From assembly GCF_001649575.2 (NCBI RefSeq), contig NC_051448.1, positions 17,104,109 to 17,168,108 of the forward strand: a DNA stretch of 64,000 nt, in the 5' to 3' direction. The position numbers and the translations under genes were made by a program. This stretch comes from Kryptolebias marmoratus. Its lineage: Eukaryota > Chordata > Actinopteri > Cyprinodontiformes > Rivulidae. The notes beneath the pieces were generated by a model that did not search any database, was not told where the DNA came from, and worked only from the letters and a program-made list of their open reading frames with translations. The first letter of the stretch is position 1, and every line of letters begins with the position of its first letter. Shown piece by piece: positions 1 to 9,384 of this stretch.

Positions 1-800
1 AAGTAGAACAAAAGGAAACATCTGGAGGAGCGTTTTGCAAATAATTAGTTAACTGACAAAAAGGTCAGAAAGAAGACAGAGTATAAAAAAAGAGCTTTTA
101 GAGAGACGGAACCTCGTTGAAGTACAGATGGGCAGAGGTTTCACCAGTCTGAAAAACTGTGTCTAAAAGTAATGGAACAATTCTAGAAGAACGTTCCTCA
201 ATGGAAAATTGTAAAGACTTTGAATATCCCATCATCTACGGTTCATAGTATCATAAAAGGATTTCAAGAATGTGTAGAAATCTGTGAGCTCAAAGGACAA
301 AAGGCTGAAAGTCGTGAGCATTAAAACCAGCTCTGATTCTGTTCTGGACTCAGGAACACTTCCACAGATCACAGCTCACTGTACCATCCACTAATGCTGC
401 TTAAAGCTCTATCAGGCAGAGAAGGAGCCATGAGTGAACACCATCCAGAACCTCTGCTGTCTCCTCTGGACCACAGGTCATTTCAAACGCAGTGAGACAA
501 AACCTCCAGCAGCTGCTCTCCTCAGCTCTAGATGTTTACAGACTGTTGGTAAAAGAGGAGGAGAGGCTTCACAGAAAGAAATACAGCCCCATCCCAACGT
601 CAAAAGCAAATTCAAAAGTCCCTACTTCTTTCTTTCCTTAAAATTATACAACTTTTTTGAGTTTTAACATTTAGTATGTTTATAATGTTCCAGCGTGAAT
701 AAAATGTGGATTATTGAGATTTGCAAATCATTGCATTCAGTTTTTATTTACAAATTTCTTGTTCAGAATTTGGTTGTATTTAAATATTATTTATAAACAC
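1..800 (+). mobile_element. Tc1-like DNA transposon remnant
   Basis: This is the broken remains of a Tc1/mariner-superfamily transposon, read on the + strand. Around 205-300 the sequence decodes as a helix-turn-helix of the Tc1 transposase type (TLNIPSSTVHSIIKGFQ), and 340-480 matches the region where such elements encode the stretch before the catalytic domain. After about 540 most of the catalytic domain is deleted, and the frame is lost by stops and indels. The 3' part (about 700-780) holds the AT-rich tail with a TTTGCAAATCATTGCATTC-like motif typical of these fish elements. No terminal repeats or TA target site could be fixed because the left end lies outside the window. Non-functional. 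Family assignment rests on remembered Tc1-like sequences. Confidence 0.6.
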
Positions 801-1249
801 TGAAGGAGAAAGAGTCATGTTACTAATGCAGAGCTTACTTGTTTACAGCTTTATTTCAGCACTGGCATAACATAACGAGATGCATTTACTGAAACGCTAC
901 TTTTATGTACAAATTTTTATTTATTTTATTTATTGTCACTTTCAGTTCATTACATTTTAGCAGGATATTTTTAACCCACGTCACTATGTGCATTTGAATG
1001 TGTGTGTAGCAGTTATTGCTGTTTTCTGAAATTTTACAAAGTAAAAAACTGATTCATGAAAAAAAACAGGTTAATTAGAACAAACTTAATTATTTTTTGC
1101 CACAACAGAAAAACAACAAATTTCTCATTTACATGAATTTATCAGTTGGAATAAACCTCGACAGAAAATGATAACTTTATTACTTAGTGTGAAACTTTGC
1201 CAACATTTAAATTTTTAACTCTTTATTACTCTTTATTACTGGAAGAGTA
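801..1249. other. AT-rich intergenic sequence
   Basis: There is no open frame or recognisable element. The sequence is AT-rich with poly-A and poly-T runs, probably old degraded repeat. Confidence 0.5.
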
Positions 1250-1830
1250 ATTGTGTAAAGCGAACGCACGTCCCGCAGCTAAATACTGCTGATTTTCTAG
1301 CGACTAAAACTAAATAAAATAGAAAGATTAGCGGCTTAACGAGGCAGCCAGCTGCTAATAGCTTCCAGTTAGCTTGAACAACCAAACGAACTAGTGAAGT
1401 GGGTAAATATACATAAAGCAGGAGGTATGACGTGAGTTGGAGAAAAATGTAGGTAAGTTTAACTAGACGTGATAAAAGAATAACTCAACCAGGTTTTATT
1501 CCGGCTAACTTGGCTAAGCTAACCTCCTACTTCCAACTAGACCCCCTCGAGGTCCCCACCTATGAAGGGACTTTTTCACAACACTCCTATTCTGCAATAA
1601 AAACGTAACACGTACCTTTATCATGTATGCGTAGGGAAAATCCACAAAAAAAACCAGACACCAGTGAGAATAATCCGCAATTCTTCACAGTAAATCGGCT
1701 AACAAATGGGTCCCCATTCTAACAAGGACACCGACATTTTGCTGTACGTCACTGACTACCGGCGAACGTGATGACGCAGTAAACGAGACGCACGTGTGCT
1801 GGGCTTATCGACATAAAGGGGTAAGCGTTG
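1250..1830. promoter_or_regulatory. candidate bidirectional promoter / CpG-richer block
   Basis: CpG density is clearly higher here than in the surrounding AT-rich DNA. The block has several CRE/ATF-like sites (TGACGTGAG near 1430, TACGTCACT near 1744, TGATGACGCAG near 1770) and an E-box CACGTG near 1792. Good splice-donor contexts point outward on both strands: AAAG|GTACGTG on the - strand near 1615, and AAGGG|GTAAGCG on the + strand near 1820. This fits two divergent first exons, but I found no coding sequence to pair with either and no partner exon in the window. It could be the start of a neighbouring gene running left. Inference only. Confidence 0.3.
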
Positions 1831-1914
1831 TACTTTTTTTTTAACAAAATTATTTTTCTTCTAAAATAACAATAGAAATCTTATTCGATTAATTTTAATA
1901 TGTGGCAGAATGAA

Positions 1915-1948
1915 TTATTATTATTATTATTAATAATAATAATAATAA
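1915..1948. repeat. perfect TTA/TAA palindrome
   Basis: (TTA)n runs straight into (TAA)n, giving a perfect 34-bp inverted repeat with 17-bp arms and no loop. It probably arose by slippage. Confidence 0.9.
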
Positions 1949-1998
1949 AAAAGAATTCCCTTCGTTTGAATACAGAAGTGTGTCGTTTTAAACTACAG

Positions 1999-2013
1999 CC
2001 ACCAGAGGGCGAC
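1999..2013 (+). promoter_or_regulatory. CTCF-like motif
   Basis: CCACCAGAGGGCGAC agrees with the vertebrate CTCF core CCASYAGRKGGCR. It lies 7.3 kb upstream of the bcl11b-like start codon. Motif match only. The consensus also occurs by chance and inside some repeats. Confidence 0.45.
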
Positions 2014-2359
2014 AAATAACTACTTTGGCAGCCTGAATTGTTCTGGCTTGTTTTTGTTTTATGACTTTATATATTAATATAGTCTTTTGTTTGTGCAAAA
2101 CTCAGCAGAACTAATAAACACAAACAACATTGTACCCCAAACAAATAGGTTTGTACAGACACCTTTAAAAGACAAAATATTACCAATGTTTAGCTGTGAG
2201 GAATTAAGTGCAGAATTTATTTAATTTATTAATTTATTTTACGTTTGGAAATCAAAATTTTCACACATTTTCTTATTGTCTATTACAAAAAAAACACAAC
2301 AATTTGTTTTGTATAGCTTTCCAAATCAATTAAACTAAAAAAGTAGGTATTAATTATTT

Positions 2360-2830
2360 TCGATTAGTTGTGGCAGCCATCTTGACTTGAACTGATTCCA
2401 GTGGTCAGTGTTCATTAAAATCTATTCAGTGGTTCATGAGATATTTTGCTAACAGACAGACAGGGTCGACTCTAACAGCTAATGGTAAAGTTTGAAGCAA
2501 AGATCTTACACACCAAGTAAGACTTGATGTATGAGTTGTGAAGAACTCTCAGCTACCACCACACCAAATTGTAGGTCAATATCTGTAAAACTGACTTTAT
2601 TATAGTCATTTTGGTGTTTTTTAATGTTAGTTGTCTGTGGCTACCATCTTGAACAGGGTTGACTCCAAAAGTTAATCAGTTGTAGAGCTACAATGAGTGA
2701 ATACTTTCTGCAAGTTTCATTAAAATTTGCCCAGTGGTTCATGAGATATTTTGCTAACAGACACACAGACAAACACATCATCATCCACCTTTCCACCTTT
2801 TGGCAGCGGCCTTAAAGATTTACCTGTTGC
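2360..2830 (+). repeat. dispersed ~250-bp repeat, two tandem copies
   Basis: Two copies of a family lie head to tail. Diagnostic motifs are GCCATCTTGA, a GTTGACTCCAAAAG-like stretch, and CAGTGGTTCATGAGATATT followed by TTGCTAACAGACA. The second copy also has the upstream half, CAGCTACCACCACACC and AATATCTGTAAAACTGA. The same family recurs at about 3.76-4.35, 6.70-6.90, 30.10-30.60, 32.35-32.62 and 48.53-48.62 kb. There is no open frame. Family name unknown to me. Confidence 0.75.
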
Positions 2831-2839
2831 TTTTCTTTT

Positions 2840-3750
2840 TTTAGTAGAATTGATAGTTACTGGTGATTTTCTGATGAATAAGATTTTTTGTTTTTAACTC
2901 TTTGAGACATAGTTGTCCTGATCTAACCCTCCCATGTCCTGTCTGCTATGACTGGGACACCGTGTGTGTGTGTGTACATGAGTAGGGCCACATCTTGTGC
3001 CCCCTTCCTTCCCCTCCTGGCCCGGACTTCTGAGAAAAGCCAGCATTGAATCATTTACTCGGTCCACATTAAAATCTGGAATCTGCATGCATTATGGATT
3101 CAGCCCTGCTCGGACAAATCCTCTTAACTGGGGGAGAAACTGTCAGGATGGGTCCTGTGGAAAAAAGTAAGAGCCTTGTCTGGTTGTATCGCCCGTAGCG
3201 AGGGAGCATCTCAATCTGTCACTCAAATCCACACACACACACACACATACACACACACACCAAACACACTATGAATAGCTTATAAATAATAGATACTTCT
3301 ACTTTCTTTATTAATATTAAACACTGCATAATGAAGCAGTGACTATAAGCAAATCCCACAGCAATATTCATATCAGGCCGGCTCTCCTAGAGTGGACCTT
3401 TCATTGTTTATGTCAGCACTGTCACTTTGTTCTTAATCACATCAAAAATGGTTTTAAACATTTAACCTCTGCAACCAACGCACACACACACACACACACA
3501 CACACAAATCCTCTGTTTGGTCCTAAAAACTGTAATTGGAGCTCTTTCTGTCGTTTACAGTACGTCGGTCTATTTTTAGACGCTCGATTACTGTTGTTTC
3601 CCTTTTCTTTGGGGAGACACAGATGATGTAAAAAATGTAAAGGGAAGATAGGGAAGGATGTGACCCAGAATCGAACCCTTTTTAACTTTTGGTACTTGCA
3701 TTGTCTTTATTGCCCACCACCATGAAAGGTAAGCAGTGATGTTATTGCCT
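2840..3750. other. intergenic sequence with two CA microsatellites
   Basis: No gene is visible. It contains (CA)n tracts at about 3229-3261 and 3478-3507. Short open frames here are chance or run through the CA repeats. Confidence 0.6.
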
Positions 3751-3754
3751 GTGT

Positions 3755-4345
3755 CTCGTCGTGTGTCTGTTAGGAAAATATCTCATGAACCGCTGGATGG
3801 ATTTCATCAAAACTCTCGCATTGTAGTCACTGGATGTTCATCTACAACTGATTAAGTTTTAGAGTCAACCCAATTCCAGATGGCCGCCGCAGCTAATCGA
3901 CATTACGGAACCGAAAAATCGCAATAACTCGATAAACTTTGCAGATGTTGAGATAAAATTTGATGTGTTTGTAGCCGAGCCTGATCCCCAACACATATTC
4001 TGAGCACTATCACGTTGCACAAAATCTTTGTTTAAAATTTTTCCCATTGCTCTTTTGAGTGAACTCTGCCTGTCTGTTAACAAAATATCTCATAACCCCC
4101 TGGATGGATTTTAACGAAACTTTCAGGAAATGATCACTGGATACACATCTACAACTGACTAATTTTTGGAGCCAACACAAATTAAGATGACCACTACTTC
4201 TAACCAAACTTATTAAACACAAAAATGGCTATAACTCAGTAAATTTTATAAATATTGAGCTAAAGTTTGATGTGGTCATAGCCGAGAGTCAACATATACT
4301 GTAAGCGCTAACAGATTCTGCAAGATATGAAGTTATTTTTAAGAT
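3755..4345 (-). repeat. dispersed ~250-bp repeat, two inverted copies
   Basis: Two head-to-tail copies of the same family as 2360-2830, but on the opposite strand. ATATCTCATGAACC and AGATGGCCGCC here are the reverse complements of the diagnostic motifs. Together with the pair at 2.4-2.8 kb they form a large imperfect inverted arrangement about 1 kb apart. Confidence 0.75.
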
Positions 4346-5537
4346 TTGACCAAAAAGGCTAAAACATAAGCTTACTGAAGTTTAAAAATCTGCATGAAAT
4401 GGAATGAGTAATATGCTAGGCCTGTACCTTTTGTTTTGACATAATTAATAGGTGTCAGAAATCTGCGGAGGAGCTGAAGATTTGACAAAAAAAAAAAGGC
4501 ACGAATGTTCATATTTTGTCCGTTGTTGGGTTAGACAAAACTTTCATTTCAGCACGCGGGGGTCGTGGTCCATGTTGTTGGATCTTGTTGGATGTTGTTG
4601 GATGTTGCCCCGCGGTGTCTCTGGGTGTTCTGACACTTTACCACGAGAGACGCGTGTCTCCTCACAGGCAACGCTTCGGACTTAAAACCTTTCCTGTGTC
4701 CACAAGCAGGGGATGTTGGCCCCTTTGCAACCCAGCTTAAACTGCTTTTTTGCCCACAAGCCCGCGGATACAAGCTATAATGGAGACACTGATGTATTAT
4801 TGAGGAAACCCAGGGGTGAGGATCAAGGAGACGCTCGCAGCCAAGGGAGCGTGTGTGAACTCGGGATAATGCTTTCCAACGGCGTTCAGCGTCTCTTCCA
4901 CTGCTGTTGCTCTGAAGACAGCGAAGAAGAAGACATTAAAAAAAAGAAAGAAAAAAAGGAATATCACACACTGAATTTGTGCACGCCGGTCAAAGCGATA
5001 CTCTTGCCAACATCACTGACCGAGCTGTAAAAGATGGCTGCCACTGTGCCGCACGGTGTTTGCTTCTGCTGAGGTTAAAGTGGGCTTGAGCCAGAGCCGA
5101 GATGACATTTCATTTATATAAATAATTACTGTCCTGAAAGTCCCCCAGGCCTGCCCCGAAGCAATCAAACTTCTAATGCTCTTAAAATTGCCCGGCATGT
5201 TTTATTAATGGGACGCTGTAAAAATGTATCGCCATACAGCCGCACACTTCTCTGCTGCTGCTGATCCGGGAAGCGGTGTCAACTTTAAACGGCCGTAAGA
5301 GACTTTCATTTTTGTTCAACTGACGCGTTTCGAGCAAATTACAGCTCCGAACAAGTTTGGCTTGTATGCTAACAGTGTCGCAATAAATAGCTGGGCTGTA
5401 GCTGGTGTAAAACACTTGTCAGTGCAGTAAAGAGTGTGGTCCATTAGTTCCATCAAACGCCTCTGAGTGAACCTGAGCCGCTCCAAGGACACTTTTGGAT
5501 TCTGAATTTGATTTAAAGAGGCTTCGCTCTAAAACGC
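4346..5537. other. intergenic sequence, partly unique
   Basis: No gene was recognised. A (TTGGATGTTG)-like short tandem repeat lies at about 4578-4605. The block at about 5095-5215 (TTTATATAAATAATTAC, CCCCCAGGCCTGCCC, TTTTATTAATGGG) has the mixed AT-homeobox-site and unique look of a regulatory element upstream of a developmental gene. Inference only. Confidence 0.35.
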
Positions 5538-5612
5538 AGGCTTCAAACTGAAGGTCCGTGGGCCAGATCCAGCCCTTGTTACAGTTGTATTTGGCCCGCG
5601 AGGTGATATTTA

Positions 5613-6541
5613 CAATATGTCAGTGACGTGCGGTGAGGTTCATGGTTGGTGAGGCACTGAGAGTCAGATTTACAAATATATAAATCCAAAAGGGTAGCTT
5701 ATTCAATTGGCTACTGGTTATTTCATATCTCATCAGCGTTCTTCACACACTCTCTCTCTCTCTCTCTCTCTGTCTCTCACTCACTCACTCACACACGCTT
5801 GCGCGCGCACGCGCACACACANNNNNNNNNNNNNNNNNNNNNNNNNNNNNNNNNNNNNNNNNNNNNNNNNNNNNNNNNNNNNNNNNNNNNNNNNNNNNNN
5901 NNNNNNNNNNNNNNNNNNNNNNNNNNNNNNNNNNNNNNNNNNNNNNNNNNNNNNNNNNNNNNNNNNNNNNNNNNNNNNNNNNNNNNNNNNNNNNNNNNNN
6001 NNNNNNNNNNNNNNNNNNNNNNNNNNNNNNNNNNNNNNNNNNNNNNNNNNNNNNNNNNNNNNNNNNNNNNNNNNNNNNNNNNNNNNNNNNNNNNNNNNNN
6101 NNNNNNNNNNNNNNNNNNNNNNNNNNNNNNNNNNNNNNNNNNNNNNNNNNNNNNNNNNNNNNNNNNNNNNNNNNNNNNNNNNNNNNNNNNNNNNNNNNNN
6201 NNNNNNNNNNNNNNNNNNNNNNNNNNNNNNNNNNNNNNNNNNNNNNNNNNNNNNNNNNNNNNNNNNNNNNNNNNNNNNNNNNNNNNNNNNNNNNNNNNNN
6301 NNNNNNNNNNNNNNNNNNNNNNNNNNNNNNNNNNNNNNNNNNNNNNNNNNNNNNNNNNNNNNNNNNNNNNNNNNNNNATGCGATTTGGACCATAAAAATG
6401 TTCGAAAATTACTCATACATAAAGATCAGTGGACAAATATTAATATTCATTTTATGTTATGATTTTTTTTTTTTCTTGTCATGATGACAGGTGAGGCTCT
6501 GCCTCACCTGCCTCCCCTGACCGCACGTCCCTGCAATATGT
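5613..6541. mobile_element. hAT-type element with 8-bp target duplication
   Basis: The element itself is 5621-6533. It starts CAGTGACGTGCGGTGAGG and ends, on the opposite strand, CAGGGACGTGCGGTCAGG, which are nearly perfect terminal inverted repeats. The flanking 8 bases CAATATGT are repeated exactly at 5613-5620 and 6534-6541, the target-site length of the hAT superfamily. The visible part has no transposase, and 556 bases in the middle are unknown. Probably a non-autonomous copy, relatively young given the perfect duplication. Confidence 0.85.
5822..6377. other. assembly gap (N)
   Basis: There are 556 undetermined bases. The left edge is a (CT)n then (CA)n-type low-complexity tract, a likely cause of the assembly break. 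Open frames translated through it are artefacts. Confidence 0.98.
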
Positions 6542-6699
6542 TCGAAGTGGCCTGCCAATACATTCGACAGATTAAGTCTTTTAGCTTTGCTCATTTTAGC
6601 TGCTGATCCTCTCATTTTAGGCTGTTGTTTGTTTTAACTGTAAGAAATCAGTTTCAGCTTCTTCAGCAAAAAATTCAACCCTCATTAGGCTTTATATTT

Positions 6700-6900
6700 C
6701 AGTTTCTTTAGTTAAGTTTTAGAATCAGTCCGATTCAAGATGGCCACCACAGCTAATCAACCTCAGCAAACACTAATATGTTTATAATTCAGTCAGTTTT
6801 ATAGATTCTGAGCTAAGATTTAGTGTGGTAGTAGCTAAAAGTCATCCCTAACACATACTCTGAGCTCTAACAGATGAGGCAACATGTTTGTTTAAAACAT
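6700..6900 (-). repeat. dispersed ~250-bp repeat copy
   Basis: Further copy of the family at 2.4-4.3 kb, in the same orientation as 3755-4345. AAGATGGCCACCACAG is the reverse complement of the diagnostic GCCATCTT motif, followed by GAGCTAAGATTTAGTGTGG and AACACATACTCTGAGC. Confidence 0.65.
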
Positions 6901-6904
6901 GGCC

Positions 6905-7095
6905 ATGATACATACAGAGATATTCTTCTTCTTTTTGTTTTGGTTTGTTCCCTTTTCAGGGGTCGTCACAGCAAGTCGTCCTCCTCCATCTAACTCTGTC
7001 CTCTGCGTCCTCTGTCCTCACTCCAACTGCATCCATGTCCTCTCTAACTGCATATCACCTCTTTGGCCTTCCTCTTGGTCTTTTTCCTGTTAGCT
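6905..7095. repeat. fish interspersed repeat fragment
   Basis: TTCCCTTTTCAGGGGTCG followed by TCACAGCAAGTCGTCCTCC and repeated CTCTGTCCTC motifs is a common fish interspersed repeat. A related fragment (TCCCTTTTCAGGGGTCGCC) lies at about 59.31 kb. No coding capacity. Confidence 0.5.
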
Positions 7096-7158
7096 GCATA
7101 TGATACATGCAGAGATCACACAGCAATTACACAACTCTAACACTGAGAGAATGAAGAA

Positions 7159-7190
7159 ATATTATATTATATTATATTATATTATATTAG
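7159..7190. repeat. (ATATT)n microsatellite
   Basis: About six copies of a pentanucleotide repeat. Confidence 0.9.
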
Positions 7191-7502
7191 GATTTTCAAG
7201 TAATTTCAAAGTACATTGTTAGTAGCTGTATGTTTTGCTGTATTTTCACTGAAATGTTTGTTTTTAAATACCTAATTTAATGAACCACAAAATCAATGTA
7301 TTACTCAAAAATAACAACCTTCAGACTGACATAAATTAATCCTACTGATGCATGTGTGTTTTTCTTTCATCAATTACCAAATTTAGTCCTAAATTCCTAA
7401 ATTGTATTTACATTTGTATGTTTATATGTATTTAATTATCGTCGCCCCATCTAAGGTTGACACCCCTGGTCCCAAATATAAGAGGGAACATTTATGCTGA
7501 TG

Positions 7503-7726
7503 CAGTGATTCCCAGAGTTTGGGGTTGGGACTCCATTGTGGGTCACAAAACACAGAGTTGGGGGTCCAGAAATGATCTTTAAAAAATAAATATAAACATG
7601 TTTTTTTATTCTTACCAGCATATTTTCATTAAAATTGTTACAAAAGACAAAAACAACAGTAATAAATGAAAAACAAGTAAGTTGACAAGTTTTTGCTGCA
7701 GGAGCTGTAAAGTTTGGGAACTGCTG
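7503..7726. mobile_element. hAT-like MITE remnant
   Basis: Starts CAGTGATTCCCAGAGTTTGG and ends AAAGTTTGGGAACTGCTG, a pair of imperfect terminal inverted repeats of the CAGTGNTTCCCAAACTTT type. Internal GGGTCACAAAACACAGAGTTG fits the same family. No target duplication is detectable. A related copy is at about 23103-23325. Confidence 0.6.
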
Positions 7727-9320
7727 TGTTCAAGCTGTGCTGGATTTGAACCTCCTGGCTGTGCCAACAGAGGGTACTGTTGCCTCACCGCACGCTGAAG
7801 CGATCCCAGCAACAAACCTGCAGCAGGCTGCCGCCATCCCTCTGTGACAATACGTGCTTTCCAGTCATACTGAATGTGTTGGGAGCCCTGAGTTAATCAT
7901 TTAAACTGTTCGAAAGGCTGTGCGGATTTTAAAAACGAAACCTTCCGTTCATTAAAGCCCACCTTTTAGCCCGGCTCCGTAAGAGATAAGGCGATTCTGA
8001 GAGGAAGAGAGAGTTGTTTCGAAATTGTTTCCTTCGTTCTTCTGAAGAGGAATACAGTTACAATAAAGAGCAACTAATGTGCAAACAGGAAACTGCTCAA
8101 ATTGTTCTACAACCTAAACAAAACAAACTGAAAGGGTTTATTTTAATCATTTTAACCCCCCCAAAACTTAGTGTTGTTTGAAAAGACACAGCAGTACCCA
8201 GTCTTTAAGGGTAAATAAAGCTGATTGGTGATAACTTCCTGCATGAAGCTCATGATGAGGGCCCTTGGTGGGGTGGTGGGGTGGTGTGGGTGGTGGGGAG
8301 GGGGACATGCTGGCCCCCCGTTGTCCGCGCGTTGTCCTTTCACGCCTCTGTGTCTGACGCGTAAAAAACGCACTTGAACTTGGAATTCCTCTCTACTGTT
8401 TAGAGGCAAGCACGAGCTAGTCTGCACACAAACACACACGCACACACGCACGGCCCGAACAGAGCATCTTCCGTTCGCGTGAGTCAACATGAAGTAGCCT
8501 CTCCACCGTATAGAAAACTGGAAAAACATTGGACCTCAGCTCGTTTGGAAGAAAAGGAGGAGGTGTCTCGTCTGCCCGCCTCTACGTACGCGCGCGTGTG
8601 TGTGAGAGGGAGAGAGAGTGTGTGTGTGTGTGTGTGTGTCTCAATCAACGAGGCTACTGCCACCAGAGCCAAGAGTTGCCGTTCCGCGCACCAATGCCAA
8701 AACGCGCAGGAGGAGTCAGTGCCAAAGGGTCATTTTAGCGCACCGCCGCTGAGATGGAAGGACTGTAGGGAGCCCGCAGAGCCGGCAGCTGCTGTTTGAC
8801 CCGACATACTTTTAATCACATCTTTAAGATTCAGAGAAAGAAAAAATATATATACAAGAGGAGAAATAAAAGCTAAAGCTTTATCCATTCCCCCCCGGCG
8901 GAGCGCTCTTCTGTCTGCAGAGGTGGGCAGTTCGGGATTTTTATTCTCATTGTTCTCGATTCCTAAACAAAACAAAACAAAACAAACAAACAAAAAAATT
9001 GAAAAAAAGAGAGAAAAAAAAAACAAAAAACCAAACACACTTTGGCTCTCTCTGATCCAGGTGTTGCTTCCTCCGAAGCGTCTGCAGGACTCAGCTTCCT
9101 CCCATCCGCGCTGCGCCCCGACTTCCAGCTGCTGACAGGAGCGACGCGACCAGCGGAACAGGAGCACAGGAGCAAAGGGCAGCAGCAGCAGGAGGAGGAG
9201 GAGGAGGAGGAGGAGGAGGTTAAGGACTGGTCACCTGCGACCCAGAACAGGACCGACACCACGGTCCGAGCCGACTCCGAGCGCCGTTCACCGGGCGATG
9301 CCAGAGTAAATGCCGGGGCG
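7727..9320 (+). promoter_or_regulatory. bcl11b-like promoter region and 5' UTR
   Basis: This region lies directly upstream of the start codon, and G+C and CpG rise toward it. It holds a GGTGGGGTGG-type repeat (8258-8300), (CA)n/(GT)n tracts at 8420-8450 and 8618-8639, a TATA-like AAATAAAAG near 8865 and a (GAG)n run at 9190-9220. The transcription start cannot be fixed by eye. The mature 5' UTR probably begins somewhere in 8700-9000. The frame is open upstream of the ATG back to about 9042 but has no in-frame ATG, so 9321 is the first usable start. Confidence 0.5.
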
Positions 9321-9384
9321 ATGTCCCGCCGCAAGCAGGTGAACCCGCAGCACTTATCGTTGACGCACCGGGAGACGGCGCAAG
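9321..9384 (+). CDS. bcl11b: bcl11b-like zinc finger protein, coding exon 1
   Basis: This exon encodes residues 1-21 plus the first base of codon 22. It begins MSRRKQVNPQHLSL, the conserved N-terminus of BCL11 proteins, which in BCL11A/B (and in FOG and SALL proteins) binds RBBP4/7 and recruits the NuRD co-repressor complex. The basic core Arg3-Arg4-Lys5 is intact. Residue 7 is Val, where BCL11A/B have Gly and FOG/SALL have Ser/Ala. The start was chosen by this match, and the context GGGGCGATGT is acceptable. The exon ends CAAG|GTGGGT, a phase-1 donor, the same phase as in mammalian BCL11A/B. The residues after the motif (THRETAQ) diverge from both paralogues. Confidence 0.93.

Larger units (their letters stand above)
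5538..7471. mobile_element. degraded older hAT-like element (tentative)
   Basis: The left end has CAGGCTTCAAACTGAAGGTC followed by CGTGGGCCAGATCC. The right end, read on the - strand, is CAGGGGTGTCAACCTTAGATG. These resemble the degenerate ends of a hAT family that carries GGCCCGC-type ends. No target duplication survives. The younger hAT copy at 5621-6533, a dispersed repeat copy at 6700-6900 and another repeat fragment at 6905-7095 lie inside it. The boundaries are a guess. Confidence 0.3.

Noticed and set aside
1700..1745. Short - strand frame beginning MSVSLL in the candidate promoter block
   Set aside because: Only 12 codons before a stop and no donor in it. Kept only as part of the promoter candidate.
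5707..6462. Long open frames on both strands at 5.7-6.5 kb
   Set aside because: They run through the block of N and flanking CT/CA repeats and contain no readable protein.
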